Origin: Clostridium sp. AWRP
GTDB lineage: Bacteria > Bacillota > Clostridia > Clostridiales > Clostridiaceae
DNA length: 64,000 nt
Reading direction: 5' to 3'
Assembly (NCBI RefSeq): GCF_004006395.2
Contig: NZ_CP029758.2
Location: forward strand, 4,216,001 to 4,280,000
Shown here: piece by piece, positions 42,761 through 52,963 of the stretch
Position numbering within the stretch: position 1 is the first letter of the stretch
How the letters are laid out: each line of letters begins with the position of its first letter
Position numbers and translations under genes: made by a program
The notes under the pieces: generated by a model
Databases searched by the model: none
Told to the model about the DNA's origin: nothing
What the model saw: the letters and a program-made list of their open reading frames with translations, nothing else

Positions 42761-44218
42761 TCAGCGATCGGATAAGCTTCTGATTATTTGTGAAAGCTTT
42801 TTAAGTCCTAATTCCAGATCATAAAGAGAAGCATAGGAATAGGATATCCTTATATTATAGTTTTTAGTAAAATCGTATATATATCCTGGATTTATTAATA
42901 TTCCATTTTTACAACATTTATAAAAAAGTTTTTTCATATCTACTTTATTTTTAAGCTTTAACCATATATAAAACCCTCCTTTTGGCACATTCCAACTAGC
43001 TATGTTAAAAAAATATTTTTCAAGAACATTTAATGCAATTCTTCTCCTTATTTTAAGTTTCTCTCTAAGTTCTTTTAAATATATTTCATAAAATCCACTT
43101 TCTATCCATTCTGCAGTTACATACTGTGAAATAGAACTTGCGCCATAATCTGTTTGCATTTTAACATCTCCAAGTCTCTCAACAACAGTTTCCGGAGCAA
43201 CAACCCACCCTATTCTCATTCCTGCTGCCATTGACTTCGATGTAGTACCCATATAAAGTACTATTCCATTTTCATCTTTTGCTTTTATTGGATAAGGTGG
43301 CATTTCATCCAACCATAATTCCCTATAGGCATCATCTTCAATAATTGGGATTCTCTCTTTAATACATAAATCCAGTAGCTTGTCTCTTCTATACTGCGGC
43401 ATTAATATACCCGTAGGATTATGAAATGTTGGAATAGTATATAGAAGAGAAGTATTCCTATCTATATTTTTCAAAATTTCATTTAACTTAATTCCATCCG
43501 CATCCATAGATATTCCGCTAAAACTAACTCCAGAAAAATCAAATACATGAAGTGACTTTATATATGATGGTTTTTCTACAAGTATCTTAGATCCAGGCTT
43601 TAGTATGCTCATTGAAATCAACTGAAGAGCTTGAAGTGAACCGGAAACAATTAGTATCGAATCTGGTGACACATTTATATGGAATTTTTTTAAATACTCA
43701 CTTATAACTTTTCTCAATTTAAGTGAACCTTTAGCCATTTCATAGCTTAAAGAAGTTATGTTATTAGACACAGTTTTAAATACCTTCTTCATCATATCTT
43801 TTGGAAATAATTCAGGAGAAAGTTCACCTGTGCCAAGCCTTATTATATTATCCTCATACTCCATCTTATTTATAATTTGAATTGTATGGAGGTTTGGTTT
43901 ATGTATTCCACTTTTTATATAAGGTTCCCAACTACCTGGAAGCATAGAAGCCATCAAGGACCAGGTGTTATTTATAATTTTGGTACCTTTTTTACTTTTT
44001 CCCTCAATTAAGCCATCTGCTTTTAACTCATCTAAAGCTTCTACAATAGTGCTTCTATTTACTTCAAATTTTTCTGCCAATTCTCTCTGTGATGGTAACT
44101 TTTCTCCTATAGTCCACTCTCCGTTTCCTATTTTTTCCTTTATATAATTTACAATTTGCCTGTACATAGAAATAGAAGATTTTTTATCTGGTTTCCAATC
44201 AATACTTAACATATGCAT
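42761..44218 (-). CDS. MocR-family (GntR-aminotransferase) regulator
   Basis: 485-residue fusion of an N-terminal GntR winged helix (YRQIVNYIKEKI, LPSQRELAEKFEVNRSTIVEALDELKADGLI) and a fold-type-I aminotransferase domain binding PLP through Lys in MGTTSKSMAAGMRIGW, with EDDAYRELW and RISYSYAS. MocR proteins sense PLP or amino-acid adducts. It lies 10 bp after a LysE-type exporter gene and is probably co-transcribed with it, suggesting amino-acid-triggered export. No sign that it controls the compartment genes. Confidence 0.92.
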   Translation of the reverse strand: MHMLSIDWKPDKKSSISMYRQIVNYIKEKIGNGEWTIGEKLPSQRELAEKFEVNRSTIVEALDELKADGLIEGKSKKGTKIINNTWSLMASMLPGSWEPYIKSGIHKPNLHTIQIINKMEYEDNIIRLGTGELSPELFPKDMMKKVFKTVSNNITSLSYEMAKGSLKLRKVISEYLKKFHINVSPDSILIVSGSLQALQLISMSILKPGSKILVEKPSYIKSLHVFDFSGVSFSGISMDADGIKLNEILKNIDRNTSLLYTIPTFHNPTGILMPQYRRDKLLDLCIKERIPIIEDDAYRELWLDEMPPYPIKAKDENGIVLYMGTTSKSMAAGMRIGWVVAPETVVERLGDVKMQTDYGASSISQYVTAEWIESGFYEIYLKELREKLKIRRRIALNVLEKYFFNIASWNVPKGGFYIWLKLKNKVDMKKLFYKCCKNGILINPGYIYDFTKNYNIRISYSYASLYDLELGLKKLSQIIRSLSDR

Positions 44219-44228
44219 TCAGATCCTT

Positions 44229-44843
44229 TTACTTTGATAATATGAAGTTCAAACCAAGTCTTACTCCATAATAAATTATTATTATACCACATATCCTATT
44301 GATTACCTTAATTGATTTCTCATTAAAACTTTGTTTAAAAATTGACATAATGCCTGCAAGAGAAGTAAACCAAAAAATTGATGCCATGCAAGATCCAAGT
44401 ATAAAGTACCATGCGCTTTGATAAGAAAGAGATGCCCTAAACCCTCCAAGAAGCAGTGAGCCATCAATAATAGCCTGCGGATTCATCCAGGTCACAACAA
44501 AACAAGATATAATTACTTTAACTAAATTTTTTTCTACATTAGTTTTTTCATCAAAATCCGGCTTACTTCTTATAAGGCTTACTCCAATATATATAACAAC
44601 TATGCATCCAACCAATAATACAATTGATCTCACAACTTTTGATTTTTGAATTATAGTTCCTACACCCCAAAAACAGGTTAGCGCAAGGGAAATATCAAAA
44701 AATATAGTTATAAACGCTGTTCTAAATGCCTCTACTCTTTTACTAGCAGTTATAGCTGAATTAATTACGTATAAGTTCTGCATACCAATTGGAGCTACAT
44801 AAGAAATTCCAAGTAAAAATCCTTGTAAAAAATATCTAATCAT
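44229..44843 (-). CDS. LysE-family amino-acid exporter
   Basis: 204-residue membrane protein with about six helices. The N-terminal FLLGISYVAPIGMQNLYVINSAI and the central TWMNPQAIIDGS are hallmarks of the LysE/ArgO exporter branch for basic amino acids. Followed by the MocR regulator. Ribosome site AGAGGTGG. The divergent intergenic region is shared with an MFS-TetR operon. Confidence 0.92.
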   Translation of the reverse strand: MIRYFLQGFLLGISYVAPIGMQNLYVINSAITASKRVEAFRTAFITIFFDISLALTCFWGVGTIIQKSKVVRSIVLLVGCIVVIYIGVSLIRSKPDFDEKTNVEKNLVKVIISCFVVTWMNPQAIIDGSLLLGGFRASLSYQSAWYFILGSCMASIFWFTSLAGIMSIFKQSFNEKSIKVINRICGIIIIYYGVRLGLNFILSK

Positions 44844-44985
44844 TTTTCCACCTCTAAAAGATTTGTATTATACAGTTTTCAATAAACTTATAAACCATAT
44901 AATATAAATTATATTTATTAGAGTCTGAATGTCTTCAACCAAAACCCAAGATTTATACCAACCAAAACATTTTATTTTCTTCCTA

Positions 44986-45049
44986 TTGACAAATCAAGAA
45001 ACCTATATTAATATCTAAGTTGGAAACCACTTATACCTAATTAGTTTCC
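44986..45049 (+). promoter_or_regulatory. Promoter and probable TetR operator for the MFS-tetR operon
   Basis: TTGACA at 44986-44991, exactly 17 bp, then TAATAT at 45009-45014 form a near-consensus promoter. Just downstream GGAAAC (45022-45027) and GTTTCC (45044-45049) form an inverted repeat, well placed for repression by the TetR protein encoded at the end of the operon. Confidence 0.7.
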
Positions 45050-45104
45050 ATAGTATAAATTTAATGAAAGGAAAATATATTTTTATAAGTTTTGTGGTGT
45101 AATC

Positions 45105-46286
45105 ATGGAGAATATCAGTACGAAAAACAATAAAATGTTAAGTGTAATTATGCTAAGTTTAGTTCTAGCACTAAGGCAAATGGCAATGACTATTGTATCA
45201 CCTTTTATTTCCGTTTATAGTAAATCCCTTTTATACAATACTCCTTTTCTTGCAGGGTTAGCACTTGGCATATTTGGACTTACACAGGCAATTTTCCAAA
45301 TACCCTTTGGTGCTTTAAGTGATAAGTATGGAAATAAAATCATGATGCTCATCGGCATCTTACAGGTTGATATAGGACTTGTAGTCGCTTTTTTAGCAAA
45401 AAATATATATGTTTTTATCTTTGCAAGAGCACTTCAAGGAAGTGGTGCAATACTGGGTGTTGGATACTCTTGGGTTTCAGGTATGGTAACTAAAGACAAC
45501 GAAATAAAAGCCCTAAGTATTTTAGGTGCCTTTGTATCCTGTGCAGCTGCCCTTTCTTTTGCACTTGGCCCTATTATTCATAATTTTCTTCCAGTAAACA
45601 AAATGTTTTTAGTTTGTGCCCTGCTTATATTTGTAAACTGGCTATATATACTTTTATTCCTAAAAGATAGTAAAAACTATACTAATAAAATAAAAAATTC
45701 ATTTAAAGAAAATTTTAAGATCCTTGTTAAAAATAAAACCTTTATAATGTTAAATAAAGCTGCATTTTGCAATAATTTTATGATGATGGCAGTATTCTAT
45801 GCACTTCCCATTTATCTTAGTAACGTAACCGGTATAAATGGTATGTGGAAGATATTTATTCCATCCATAATTATTGCTATAATATTTATGAAAAATGTAA
45901 TAAGACTCATAAAAAAATATGATATCAATATAATACTTGCTATAGCCTTCACAATTTCATCCTTAAGTATGTTTTTTTACTTTAACAAAACATCTTATAT
46001 ATTTTTGCTCTTAGGTACTATCTTATTCTTTTGTGGATATATGTGCCTAACAACAATACTTGCAACCAATATAAACAATATAGTAAAAGATGATTTAAGA
46101 GGTACCGCAAATGGCATATTCAACTCATTTCAATATATTGGTTCCTTTGCAGGATCTATTACTGCAGGATCATTGTGGGCGTTTTCACAAAAAATAACTT
46201 TGATTATCATAATATTTACTGGACTAGGTGGAATTTTTACAATAATTTTTAATAAATCAAATGTAAAAAAGGAAGATAAATTATGA
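45105..46286 (+). CDS. MFS efflux transporter
   Basis: 393-residue major facilitator with twelve helices. LSDKYGNKIMMLIG after helix 2 is the MFS motif A, and GLTQAIFQIPFGAL and ARALQGSGAILGVGYSWVSG are typical of drug-efflux members. Its stop overlaps the tetR start by four bases (ATGA), so the pair is coupled: a pump under its own repressor. The substrate is unknown. Weak ribosome site; start ATG 45105. Confidence 0.88.
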   Translation: MENISTKNNKMLSVIMLSLVLALRQMAMTIVSPFISVYSKSLLYNTPFLAGLALGIFGLTQAIFQIPFGALSDKYGNKIMMLIGILQVDIGLVVAFLAKNIYVFIFARALQGSGAILGVGYSWVSGMVTKDNEIKALSILGAFVSCAAALSFALGPIIHNFLPVNKMFLVCALLIFVNWLYILLFLKDSKNYTNKIKNSFKENFKILVKNKTFIMLNKAAFCNNFMMMAVFYALPIYLSNVTGINGMWKIFIPSIIIAIIFMKNVIRLIKKYDINIILAIAFTISSLSMFFYFNKTSYIFLLLGTILFFCGYMCLTTILATNINNIVKDDLRGTANGIFNSFQYIGSFAGSITAGSLWAFSQKITLIIIIFTGLGGIFTIIFNKSNVKKEDKL

Positions 46287-46834
46287 AAGATAAAATATTA
46301 GACACAGCTGCTAGTAAAATACAAATACATGGCTTAAAAAAATTCACTCTAGACGAAATAGCCAAAGATTTAAAAATTAGCAAAAAAACTATTTATAAAT
46401 ATTTTAATAATAAAGACGCAATTGTAGAGGAGTTTTTTAAGACAGTAGTGGAAAGCGATAAGGAAAATATGGAAACCTCTTTAAAACACCAAAATGACTT
46501 TATTTCAAAAATTCACTCTATTTTATATTCAAACCACAAGTACAAAATCCCCATTCACTTAATAAATGAAGCAAAAATGTATTATCCAAAAGAATGGGAT
46601 AAAATCCAAGAATTAAAGCAATATAAACTTCATGCTATTAAAGAATTATTAGAAGAAGGACTTTCAAGCGGCGTAATAAAACAAGATATTAATTTACCAA
46701 TACTCATCAAAATGCTTGAACAAACAGCAGATACATTTCTAGATTATAATTTTCTACTGGATAACAAAATGAAATTTTCGGAAGCTATACAGGAAGTATT
46801 AAAAATAATCCTATATGGAATATCAACAAAATAA
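46283..46834 (+). CDS. TetR-family repressor
   Basis: 183-residue regulator. Its N-terminal HTH reads FTLDEIAKDLKISKKTIYKYFNNKDAIVEEFF, a standard TetR motif at residues 20-52; the rest is helical ligand-binding domain. It overlaps the MFS gene and probably represses it through the inverted repeat at 45022-45049. Confidence 0.92.
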   Translation: MKDKILDTAASKIQIHGLKKFTLDEIAKDLKISKKTIYKYFNNKDAIVEEFFKTVVESDKENMETSLKHQNDFISKIHSILYSNHKYKIPIHLINEAKMYYPKEWDKIQELKQYKLHAIKELLEEGLSSGVIKQDINLPILIKMLEQTADTFLDYNFLLDNKMKFSEAIQEVLKIILYGISTK

Positions 46835-46839
46835 TATTA

Positions 46840-46875
46840 AAGCACCAGGTGGAGTCAAAACTCCATCTGATGCTT
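46840..46875. terminator. Hairpin between tetR and the alcohol dehydrogenase gene
   Basis: A 16-bp stem with imperfect positions and a CAAA loop (AAGCACCAGGTGGAGT with ACTCCATCTGATGCTT). It lies between convergent genes. There is no U-run. ACTCCATCTGATG also occurs at 16073-16085, along with a nearby AAATCTGTT, so this may be a dispersed repeat. Confidence 0.5.
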
Positions 46876-46922
46876 AGAAATCTGTTTATATTAGGGTTAT
46901 ATTGAGTTCATATTGGGTTATA

Positions 46923-48089
46923 CTAGAAAGTTACCTTTTTTCCATCATATATACATTGAAGTATCTTTTTCATCTGATCAAAATCTATAGGTCTTGGATT
47001 AGCTCCTGTACATGCATCTAAGAGAGCATTTTTTGCTATAAAATCAACATTTGAATTGAAATCATCTTTACTTATGCCATAATCTTTTAAGGTCAAAGGT
47101 ATATTTAATTCCTTATCCATATCTTGTACCATTTTAACTAGAGAATCTACCAATTCATCTTCAGTAGTTCCTTTAAGTCCTAATATCTTAGCTATATTAG
47201 CATATCTATCTCCACAAGCTTTTTTATTAAAATCTAAAACATATGGAAGATATATTGCATTAGCGCATCCATGTGGTATGTGCCATACCGCTCCCGTTTT
47301 ATGTGCTAAACTATGGGTTATACCAAGAAGTGCATTAGAAAATGCCATACCTGCTAAACATTGTGATATATGCATCTTATCTCTAGCCTCTTTATCCCCC
47401 TTATAGGATTTAAGTAAGTTATCTCTTGTCATAATTATAGAATGTATTGCAAGTGGATCTGAAATATCCGATCTAGCTGATGCTACATAAGCTTCTAGTG
47501 CATGAGTTAATGCATCCATACCAGTATGTGCAGTTAACTTAGCTGGCATTGTCTGGGCTAATGCTGGATCAACTATAGCTATATCCGGCGTCAAATTGAA
47601 ATCAGCTAAAGGATACTTTATTTTAGCTTTATAATCAGTTATTACTGAAAATGAAGTAACTTCAGTAGCTGTTCCACTAGTAGAAGCTATAGCTACAAAT
47701 TTAGCTTTTTGCCTTAATTCCGGTAATCCAAATGGAACAACTGCTTGTTTGAAAGTAAAATCTGGATACTCATAAAATAACCACATAGCCTTTGCAGCAT
47801 CTATTGGTGAACCTCCTCCAATAGCAACTATCCAATCTGGCCCAAATTCTGTCATTATCTGGGCACCTTTCATAACAGTTTCTACAGATGGATCTGGTTC
47901 AACACCTTCTATTAATTTAACTTCTATGTTTGCTTCTTTTAAGTATTCTTCTACCTTGTCAAGGAAACCAAATCTCTTCATGGATCCTCCTCCAACAACT
48001 ACTACAGCTTTCTTGCCCTTTAACGTTTTCAAAGCACCCAAAGCGTCTTTTCCAAAGTAAATGTCTCTTGGCAACGTAAATCTCTCCAT
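46923..48089 (-). CDS. Iron-containing alcohol dehydrogenase (butanol/ethanol type)
   Basis: 388-residue group III alcohol dehydrogenase with GGGSPIDAAKAMW for NAD(P), STSGTATEVTSF, and iron ligands in MDALTHALEAYV and THSLAHKTGAVWHIPHG. It resembles the aldehyde-reducing enzymes of solvent-forming acetogenic clostridia. It differs from the choline-locus enzyme at 20721 in its N-terminus and is not in the compartment operon. ATG 48089 follows TAGGGGGAATA; the longer frame lacks a ribosome site. Confidence 0.93.
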   Translation of the reverse strand: MERFTLPRDIYFGKDALGALKTLKGKKAVVVVGGGSMKRFGFLDKVEEYLKEANIEVKLIEGVEPDPSVETVMKGAQIMTEFGPDWIVAIGGGSPIDAAKAMWLFYEYPDFTFKQAVVPFGLPELRQKAKFVAIASTSGTATEVTSFSVITDYKAKIKYPLADFNLTPDIAIVDPALAQTMPAKLTAHTGMDALTHALEAYVASARSDISDPLAIHSIIMTRDNLLKSYKGDKEARDKMHISQCLAGMAFSNALLGITHSLAHKTGAVWHIPHGCANAIYLPYVLDFNKKACGDRYANIAKILGLKGTTEDELVDSLVKMVQDMDKELNIPLTLKDYGISKDDFNSNVDFIAKNALLDACTGANPRPIDFDQMKKILQCIYDGKKVTF

Positions 48090-48192
48090 TATTATTCCCC
48101 CTAATTTTATTTCCATATATTTTTATTCCCATATATTTTATTAGCAAAATTCGTACCAATCGACTTACTTACTTTTCAAATCTTCTATATCA

Positions 48193-48390
48193 TTAGATTT
48201 TATACTCAAAGCCATACCTATTAAGATTTTGAGGTACTTTTATAGTTTTTCCAACTTTAGGTTTATATTTAATAATACCAGTACCACTGTTCAAAAAAAA
48301 AGCAGCATTTTGGTCAAATAAAGAACATAATCTTCAGATAATTCTGTAATGTTATTATTTGGATAATATCCCTATATTCCTTTGTATTAC
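48193..48390 (-). pseudogene. Degenerate gene remnant upstream of the alcohol dehydrogenase
   Basis: On the minus strand 48333-48193 is an open frame of about 46 codons with no start codon, ending in KYKPKVGKTIKVPQNLNRYG and a stop. Just upstream another frame reads GYYPNNNITELSEDYVLYLT. The two would join with a shift near a run of nine T's (48292-48300). Composition looks protein-like but I do not recognise the family. Probably the decayed 3' end of a gene; a sequencing error in the homopolymer would only partly repair it. Confidence 0.4.
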
Positions 48391-48642
48391 ATTAAAATTT
48401 TAATAATACTACATTTTATTGATTTTTATCTCATTTATTAAATGTACCTTTTTTGTACACTATGAGCATACAAGTGATAGTTCAATTTTTTCTTGTTTTA
48501 TTTTAGGCAGTGTTCTGTAAACTTTCTATAAACAAATCCCCTGTAACAAGTGATGATATTTTGCCCAGTTAACCCCAAAGACATTTCCCAATGAAATAAA
48601 AGTAGTTGTCCATATAAAATTACAAACTGCAAAATTTTCACC

Positions 48643-49653
48643 TCACATATTAATCATATCTGACAAAGGAAATATTAATGTAACTTTAGTTCCTTTATTT
48701 ATCTCAGAGTTAATACTAATTTTCAATCCCAATTTTGAACAAAGCTTTCTACATAAATATAATCCCATTCCTGTACTTTTGCTAAACTTTCTTCCGTTCT
48801 CACCAGTAAATCCCTTTTCAAAAACTCTATTTATATCTCTATCTACTATACCTACTCCATTATCCTCTATAGTTAACATTACTAAATTAGCTTTTTTTAC
48901 TGAATATATAATTATCATTGGCTCCTTATTACTAGAGTACTTTATAGAATTTCCTATTATCTGATTTATAATAAATTCAACCCATTTTCCATCAGTATAT
49001 ACAATTTCATTAATATCTTTTATATCTAATTTTATTTTCTTATGAATAAAATCTCTATAATTTCTTTTGGCTGCATTTTTCACCACATTATCAAGGCTAA
49101 TTTGTTTTATAATATAGTCTTTATTCACATTGTTACTTCGAGAATAATAAAGTACCTGTTCTACAAATCCCTCAATTCTGTCCATCTGAAAATCTATTTT
49201 ATTAGTTACTTCATTTTGATTATTTTCAAGTATCAGCTTTGTAGAAGCTATTGGTGTCTTAATTTCATGTACCCAGGTCTCTATGTATTCTCTATAATCT
49301 GTCTGCATATCTTTATAATATTTCACATTCTCATGCATATTTCTGCTTACCACTTTAAGTATATAATTAAGCTTTTCCCCTTCTATAAAGTTTGCTTCCT
49401 TTATTACCTCTGGAAGCAAATATTTCTTGTCCAATTTTTCTAATACGCTATCAATTTCATCATAATAATTTTTATATTTTATAAATTGTAAAGCCAGATA
49501 TGAAACTAATGGTAAAAACCAGATACAAAAAATCAATACAATTATAATGAACTTAACATTAATAGCAATCATTATAACTGATAATACTATAAACATCAAC
49601 ATATTACATGATATTACTACCATTTTATCTTTAATAAATTCACCTATACTCAT
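48643..49653 (-). CDS. BceS-like intramembrane-sensing histidine kinase
   Basis: 336-residue kinase with two closely spaced N-terminal membrane helices (about 12-60) and almost no extracellular loop, as in BceS-type kinases that sense through their ABC transporter. Phospho-His in YIETWVHEIKTPIAS; ATPase boxes NQIIGNSIKYS, EDNGVGI and STGMGLYLC. The start overlaps the response-regulator stop by four bases. Part of a module for response to peptide antibiotics. Confidence 0.92.
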   Translation of the reverse strand: MSIGEFIKDKMVVISCNMLMFIVLSVIMIAINVKFIIIVLIFCIWFLPLVSYLALQFIKYKNYYDEIDSVLEKLDKKYLLPEVIKEANFIEGEKLNYILKVVSRNMHENVKYYKDMQTDYREYIETWVHEIKTPIASTKLILENNQNEVTNKIDFQMDRIEGFVEQVLYYSRSNNVNKDYIIKQISLDNVVKNAAKRNYRDFIHKKIKLDIKDINEIVYTDGKWVEFIINQIIGNSIKYSSNKEPMIIIYSVKKANLVMLTIEDNGVGIVDRDINRVFEKGFTGENGRKFSKSTGMGLYLCRKLCSKLGLKISINSEINKGTKVTLIFPLSDMINM

Positions 49654-50321
49654 GGCATTATATACCCTAACCCTCTTCTTGTCTCTATTGGATTTTCTAT
49701 ACCTATCTCTTCAAGCTTCTTTCTTAATCTGTTAATATTAACAGTTAATGCACTGTCATCTACAAAATAGTCCACTTTCCACAAGTATTCCATAAGTAAA
49801 TCTCTTTTTACTATGCTTCCTCTATTATTTATTAAATAAGAAAGTATCTTAACCTCATTTTTAGTTAGCTCTAAGGATTTGTCTTTATAAATAACGGTTG
49901 CATTTGAAAGGTTTAAATTAAAGTCGTTGTAATTTAATATATTATTAGTTTTTAAGTTTCCATATGTTCTTTTTAATAAATTTGTTATCCTTGCTAGTAA
50001 TATATCTGTATTATAAGGTTTTGTTATAAAATCATCTGCCCCTAAATTCATACTCATTAATTCATCTACTTCACTGTCTCTACTTGTAACCATTATAATA
50101 GGAATATCTGAAGTCTTACGTATTTCTCTACATATATAATACCCATCAAACTGGGGAAGATTTATGTCTAGCAATATAAGGTTTGCATTCTCATTTTCGA
50201 CATACTTTATTATATTATTAAAATCTACAGGAGCTTTCACTTCGTATCCATATTTTATTAAAAAGCTTTGTAATTCTTCTCTTATAACTTCATCATCTTC
50301 AATAATAACAATTTTTCTCAT
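49650..50321 (-). CDS. BceR-like OmpR-family response regulator
   Basis: 223-residue regulator: receiver domain with EDDE, phospho-Asp in LILLDINLPQFDG and Lys in FITKPYN, then winged helix with LTKNEVKILSYL and VNINRLRKKLEEIG. Works with the adjacent kinase to induce the BceAB transporter. Ribosome site is weak; ATG at 50321. Confidence 0.93.
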   Translation of the reverse strand: MRKIVIIEDDEVIREELQSFLIKYGYEVKAPVDFNNIIKYVENENANLILLDINLPQFDGYYICREIRKTSDIPIIMVTSRDSEVDELMSMNLGADDFITKPYNTDILLARITNLLKRTYGNLKTNNILNYNDFNLNLSNATVIYKDKSLELTKNEVKILSYLINNRGSIVKRDLLMEYLWKVDYFVDDSALTVNINRLRKKLEEIGIENPIETRRGLGYIMP

Positions 50322-50405
50322 TATTCTCTTTACCCTTCTATATAGAATATAAGGCCATTAAACTTTGGCAAACAAAATTTAATAACCTTATTAATAATAA
50401 TAAGA

Positions 50406-50943
50406 CTAAATATTATTTTTTACTACTACTCCAACATGATTGTGTGCTAAGTTTATCAATTCCTCTGGTGTACCTGTAAACAAAATTTGTCCATGATTAA
50501 TAACAATCAGTTTATCACATACTGATTGCACATCTTCAATTATATGAGTAGATAATAATACAATCTTATCTTGTGCAGTTTTAGAAAATAAGTTACGGAA
50601 ATTAATGCGTTCCTCAGGGTCAAGTCCAACCGTTGGCTCATCAAAAATCAGTAATTCCGGATTTCCCATAAGAGCTTGGGCAATTCCCACACGCTGTCTT
50701 TGACCGCCAGATAAAGTTGAAATACGTGCTTTCCGTTTGTCTGTTAGATTTGTCTTCTCAATAACATCTTTTATAACCTTCCTACTATTTTTGATACCTT
50801 TTAATGCTGCTATATAATCTAAAAACTGCCACACAGTAAGTTCATCATAGAATCCAAAGGATTGGGGCAGATATCCTAAACTTGCTTTTAGCTTTTTTAC
50901 CAGTTTTATATATCATATTTAAATTTTTAACTGAAATCTTCAT
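50406..50943 (-). pseudogene. Broken ABC transporter ATPase (Walker A region deleted)
   Basis: From ATG 50943 the minus strand encodes MKISVKNLNMIYKTGKKA, the usual first strand of a drug-type ABC ATPase, then the frame is lost; the next frame resumes with KASLGYLPQSFGFYDELT and runs to 50406 with signature LSGGQRQRVGIAQAL, Walker B LLIFDEPTVGLD and switch His STHIIED. About 50 or more codons including Walker A are missing. It is unlike BceA at 52953 (BcrA/YxlF-like) and has no permease partner here. A translated 142-residue fragment could not bind ATP normally. Confidence 0.85.
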
Positions 50944-50971
50944 ATTTATCTTATCCTTTCATACACCTTGT

Positions 50972-52963
50972 TTAGATATTATTTTTTACTATATTTTTAT
51001 ATCCTGTATATGTTGTATAAAAATATCCTGCATAAACTGCGAGAAATAATAATGCTGTTATTAAAGCTGAAAATCTAATATCTATTTGATTAAACTTACT
51101 CATCTCTCCATTAACTACTGTAACACCAATAATTGAATGGATTAATGCAAGCAGCACTGGAAGACTGAAATATATCAAGGTTTGGATAAATATTGTCTTA
51201 TCTATCATTTTTTTGTTTGCACCAATCCTCTTTAAAGCTTTATATCTTTCTATGCTATCGCTGGCTTCTGACAATTGTTGAAGAGCAAGCACTGCCATGC
51301 TAGTTATTAGAAATATTATTCCCAAATATATTCCAATAAATAATACTGCTGTCGTTGCACCCTTGCTTCTAGAATAAATATTATACTTTGAATAAGCATT
51401 CATATCTGAAATACTTAAGCTCTTATACCTGTGATTTAACAAATTTTCGTGTATTTCACTATATTTTTTATTATTTTGTTCCCTATTTTTATCTGAATAC
51501 ATTATGTTAAGCATGGATCTACAAATTTTATTGGACTTTGGTAGAATTTCATCATTTATAACTATCGTTAAATAAGTATCTTGCACTATATCATTTCCAA
51601 GATTCTCTTCTATAATTTTATCGTTTTTAACCAAATACTCTTTTCCTTCAATATTAACTTTCTTACTACTTTTAAGCCTTTCATAAGCTAATTTAACCAT
51701 CTCATTATAGTTGGACATAAGTAAAACCTCATCCTTGTTTAAACTTATTTCTTTTTTCCCTCTAAGTTCCAACATTTTATTATAATCGGATATTTTAACA
51801 AAGGATACCTCATCATCCTTATGATTTTCATCTGTAATTGATAATAAACCACCTACTTTTACTCCTGAAATATATTCATTGTAAGATGCGTACTTTTCAT
51901 TTTTACTTGTTTTAAAATTAATCTTAGCTAATACATCTTCTAAATTGTTCTCTTTACTATTATTGTATACTGTTACACTGGCATCAAAAGGTGCTTCTTT
52001 TTCAAGCCCTGTTTCGAAGTCCTTCTTAAGGCTTATTCCCGTAGATAATATAAGTATTGTAATAAATAACATTAAGCATATTACTGACATCGATATAAAA
52101 TTTGTATTAACTTTACTATTTATTTGTTTTACTACAAATATATTCAATCCTTTTAAATATATATTCTTATTTCTATTTACTATATATAATATGACTCCAG
52201 ATAAACTAAAGAAAAATAATACTGTACCTACTACCAAAAAGACTATTAATGGCTTAAACATAGGATTTCTTGTATCCAAACCTATCTTTAGTATAGATTT
52301 ATACGTAAATTCAAGTAATGCCACACATAGAATAAAAGCTAATAAATATGTAAATGAATTTTTAAATTTTATATTTTCATTTTTCCTACCTGATGTTAGT
52401 AAATCAATTATCTTATACTTAGAAATAACAAATACATTAAGTATCATAACAAGCAAAAACATTATTCCAAAGTATAATATAGTCTTACCTATAGCACTTG
52501 TTGAAACAGAAAATCTGTATTCATTTATAGAAATTTCAAATAATTTTAATGTAAAAATGGATAAAACCTGTGATGTTCCCATTCCTAATATAAGACCAGC
52601 AATTAAAGATATAACTCCAACTATAAATGTCTCTGTTACTAATATTCTGGATACTTTTCCCTTTTCCATACCTAAACACATGTATATTCCTAATTCTTTT
52701 TTCCGTTTCTTTATTAAAAAATTATTTGCATATAATATTAAACTCCCTAATATAATTGATACAAATACTGATACACCAGACATCATTTCCATTAACCTGG
52801 ATATATATTTTGCATTTGAGGATTTTACATCAATAAGTGCCTTTTGTGAATCTATAGAATTAAAGCTGTAAAATACACAAACAGCCAGTATTAGCGTTAA
52901 AAAGTATATAGTATAATCTTTGTAACTCTTTTTTATATTTCCAGCAGCTAGCTTAAAATACAT
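50972..52963 (-). CDS. BceB-like ABC transporter permease
   Basis: 663-residue FtsX-family permease with ten helices: four near the N-terminus in two FtsX blocks, and a large extracellular domain of about 200 residues (roughly 320-530) before the last three helices, the BceB/VraG layout that detects bacitracin or lantibiotic-lipid complexes. ATG 52963 lies after GGAGGTGATG, overlapping the BceA gene by 11 bp. Confidence 0.93.
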   Translation of the reverse strand: MYFKLAAGNIKKSYKDYTIYFLTLILAVCVFYSFNSIDSQKALIDVKSSNAKYISRLMEMMSGVSVFVSIILGSLILYANNFLIKKRKKELGIYMCLGMEKGKVSRILVTETFIVGVISLIAGLILGMGTSQVLSIFTLKLFEISINEYRFSVSTSAIGKTILYFGIMFLLVMILNVFVISKYKIIDLLTSGRKNENIKFKNSFTYLLAFILCVALLEFTYKSILKIGLDTRNPMFKPLIVFLVVGTVLFFFSLSGVILYIVNRNKNIYLKGLNIFVVKQINSKVNTNFISMSVICLMLFITILILSTGISLKKDFETGLEKEAPFDASVTVYNNSKENNLEDVLAKINFKTSKNEKYASYNEYISGVKVGGLLSITDENHKDDEVSFVKISDYNKMLELRGKKEISLNKDEVLLMSNYNEMVKLAYERLKSSKKVNIEGKEYLVKNDKIIEENLGNDIVQDTYLTIVINDEILPKSNKICRSMLNIMYSDKNREQNNKKYSEIHENLLNHRYKSLSISDMNAYSKYNIYSRSKGATTAVLFIGIYLGIIFLITSMAVLALQQLSEASDSIERYKALKRIGANKKMIDKTIFIQTLIYFSLPVLLALIHSIIGVTVVNGEMSKFNQIDIRFSALITALLFLAVYAGYFYTTYTGYKNIVKNNI

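Noticed and set aside
51945..52871. Long plus-strand open frame (308 codons) opposite the BceB gene
   Set aside because: It mirrors the hydrophobic permease codons in another frame and has no ribosome site.
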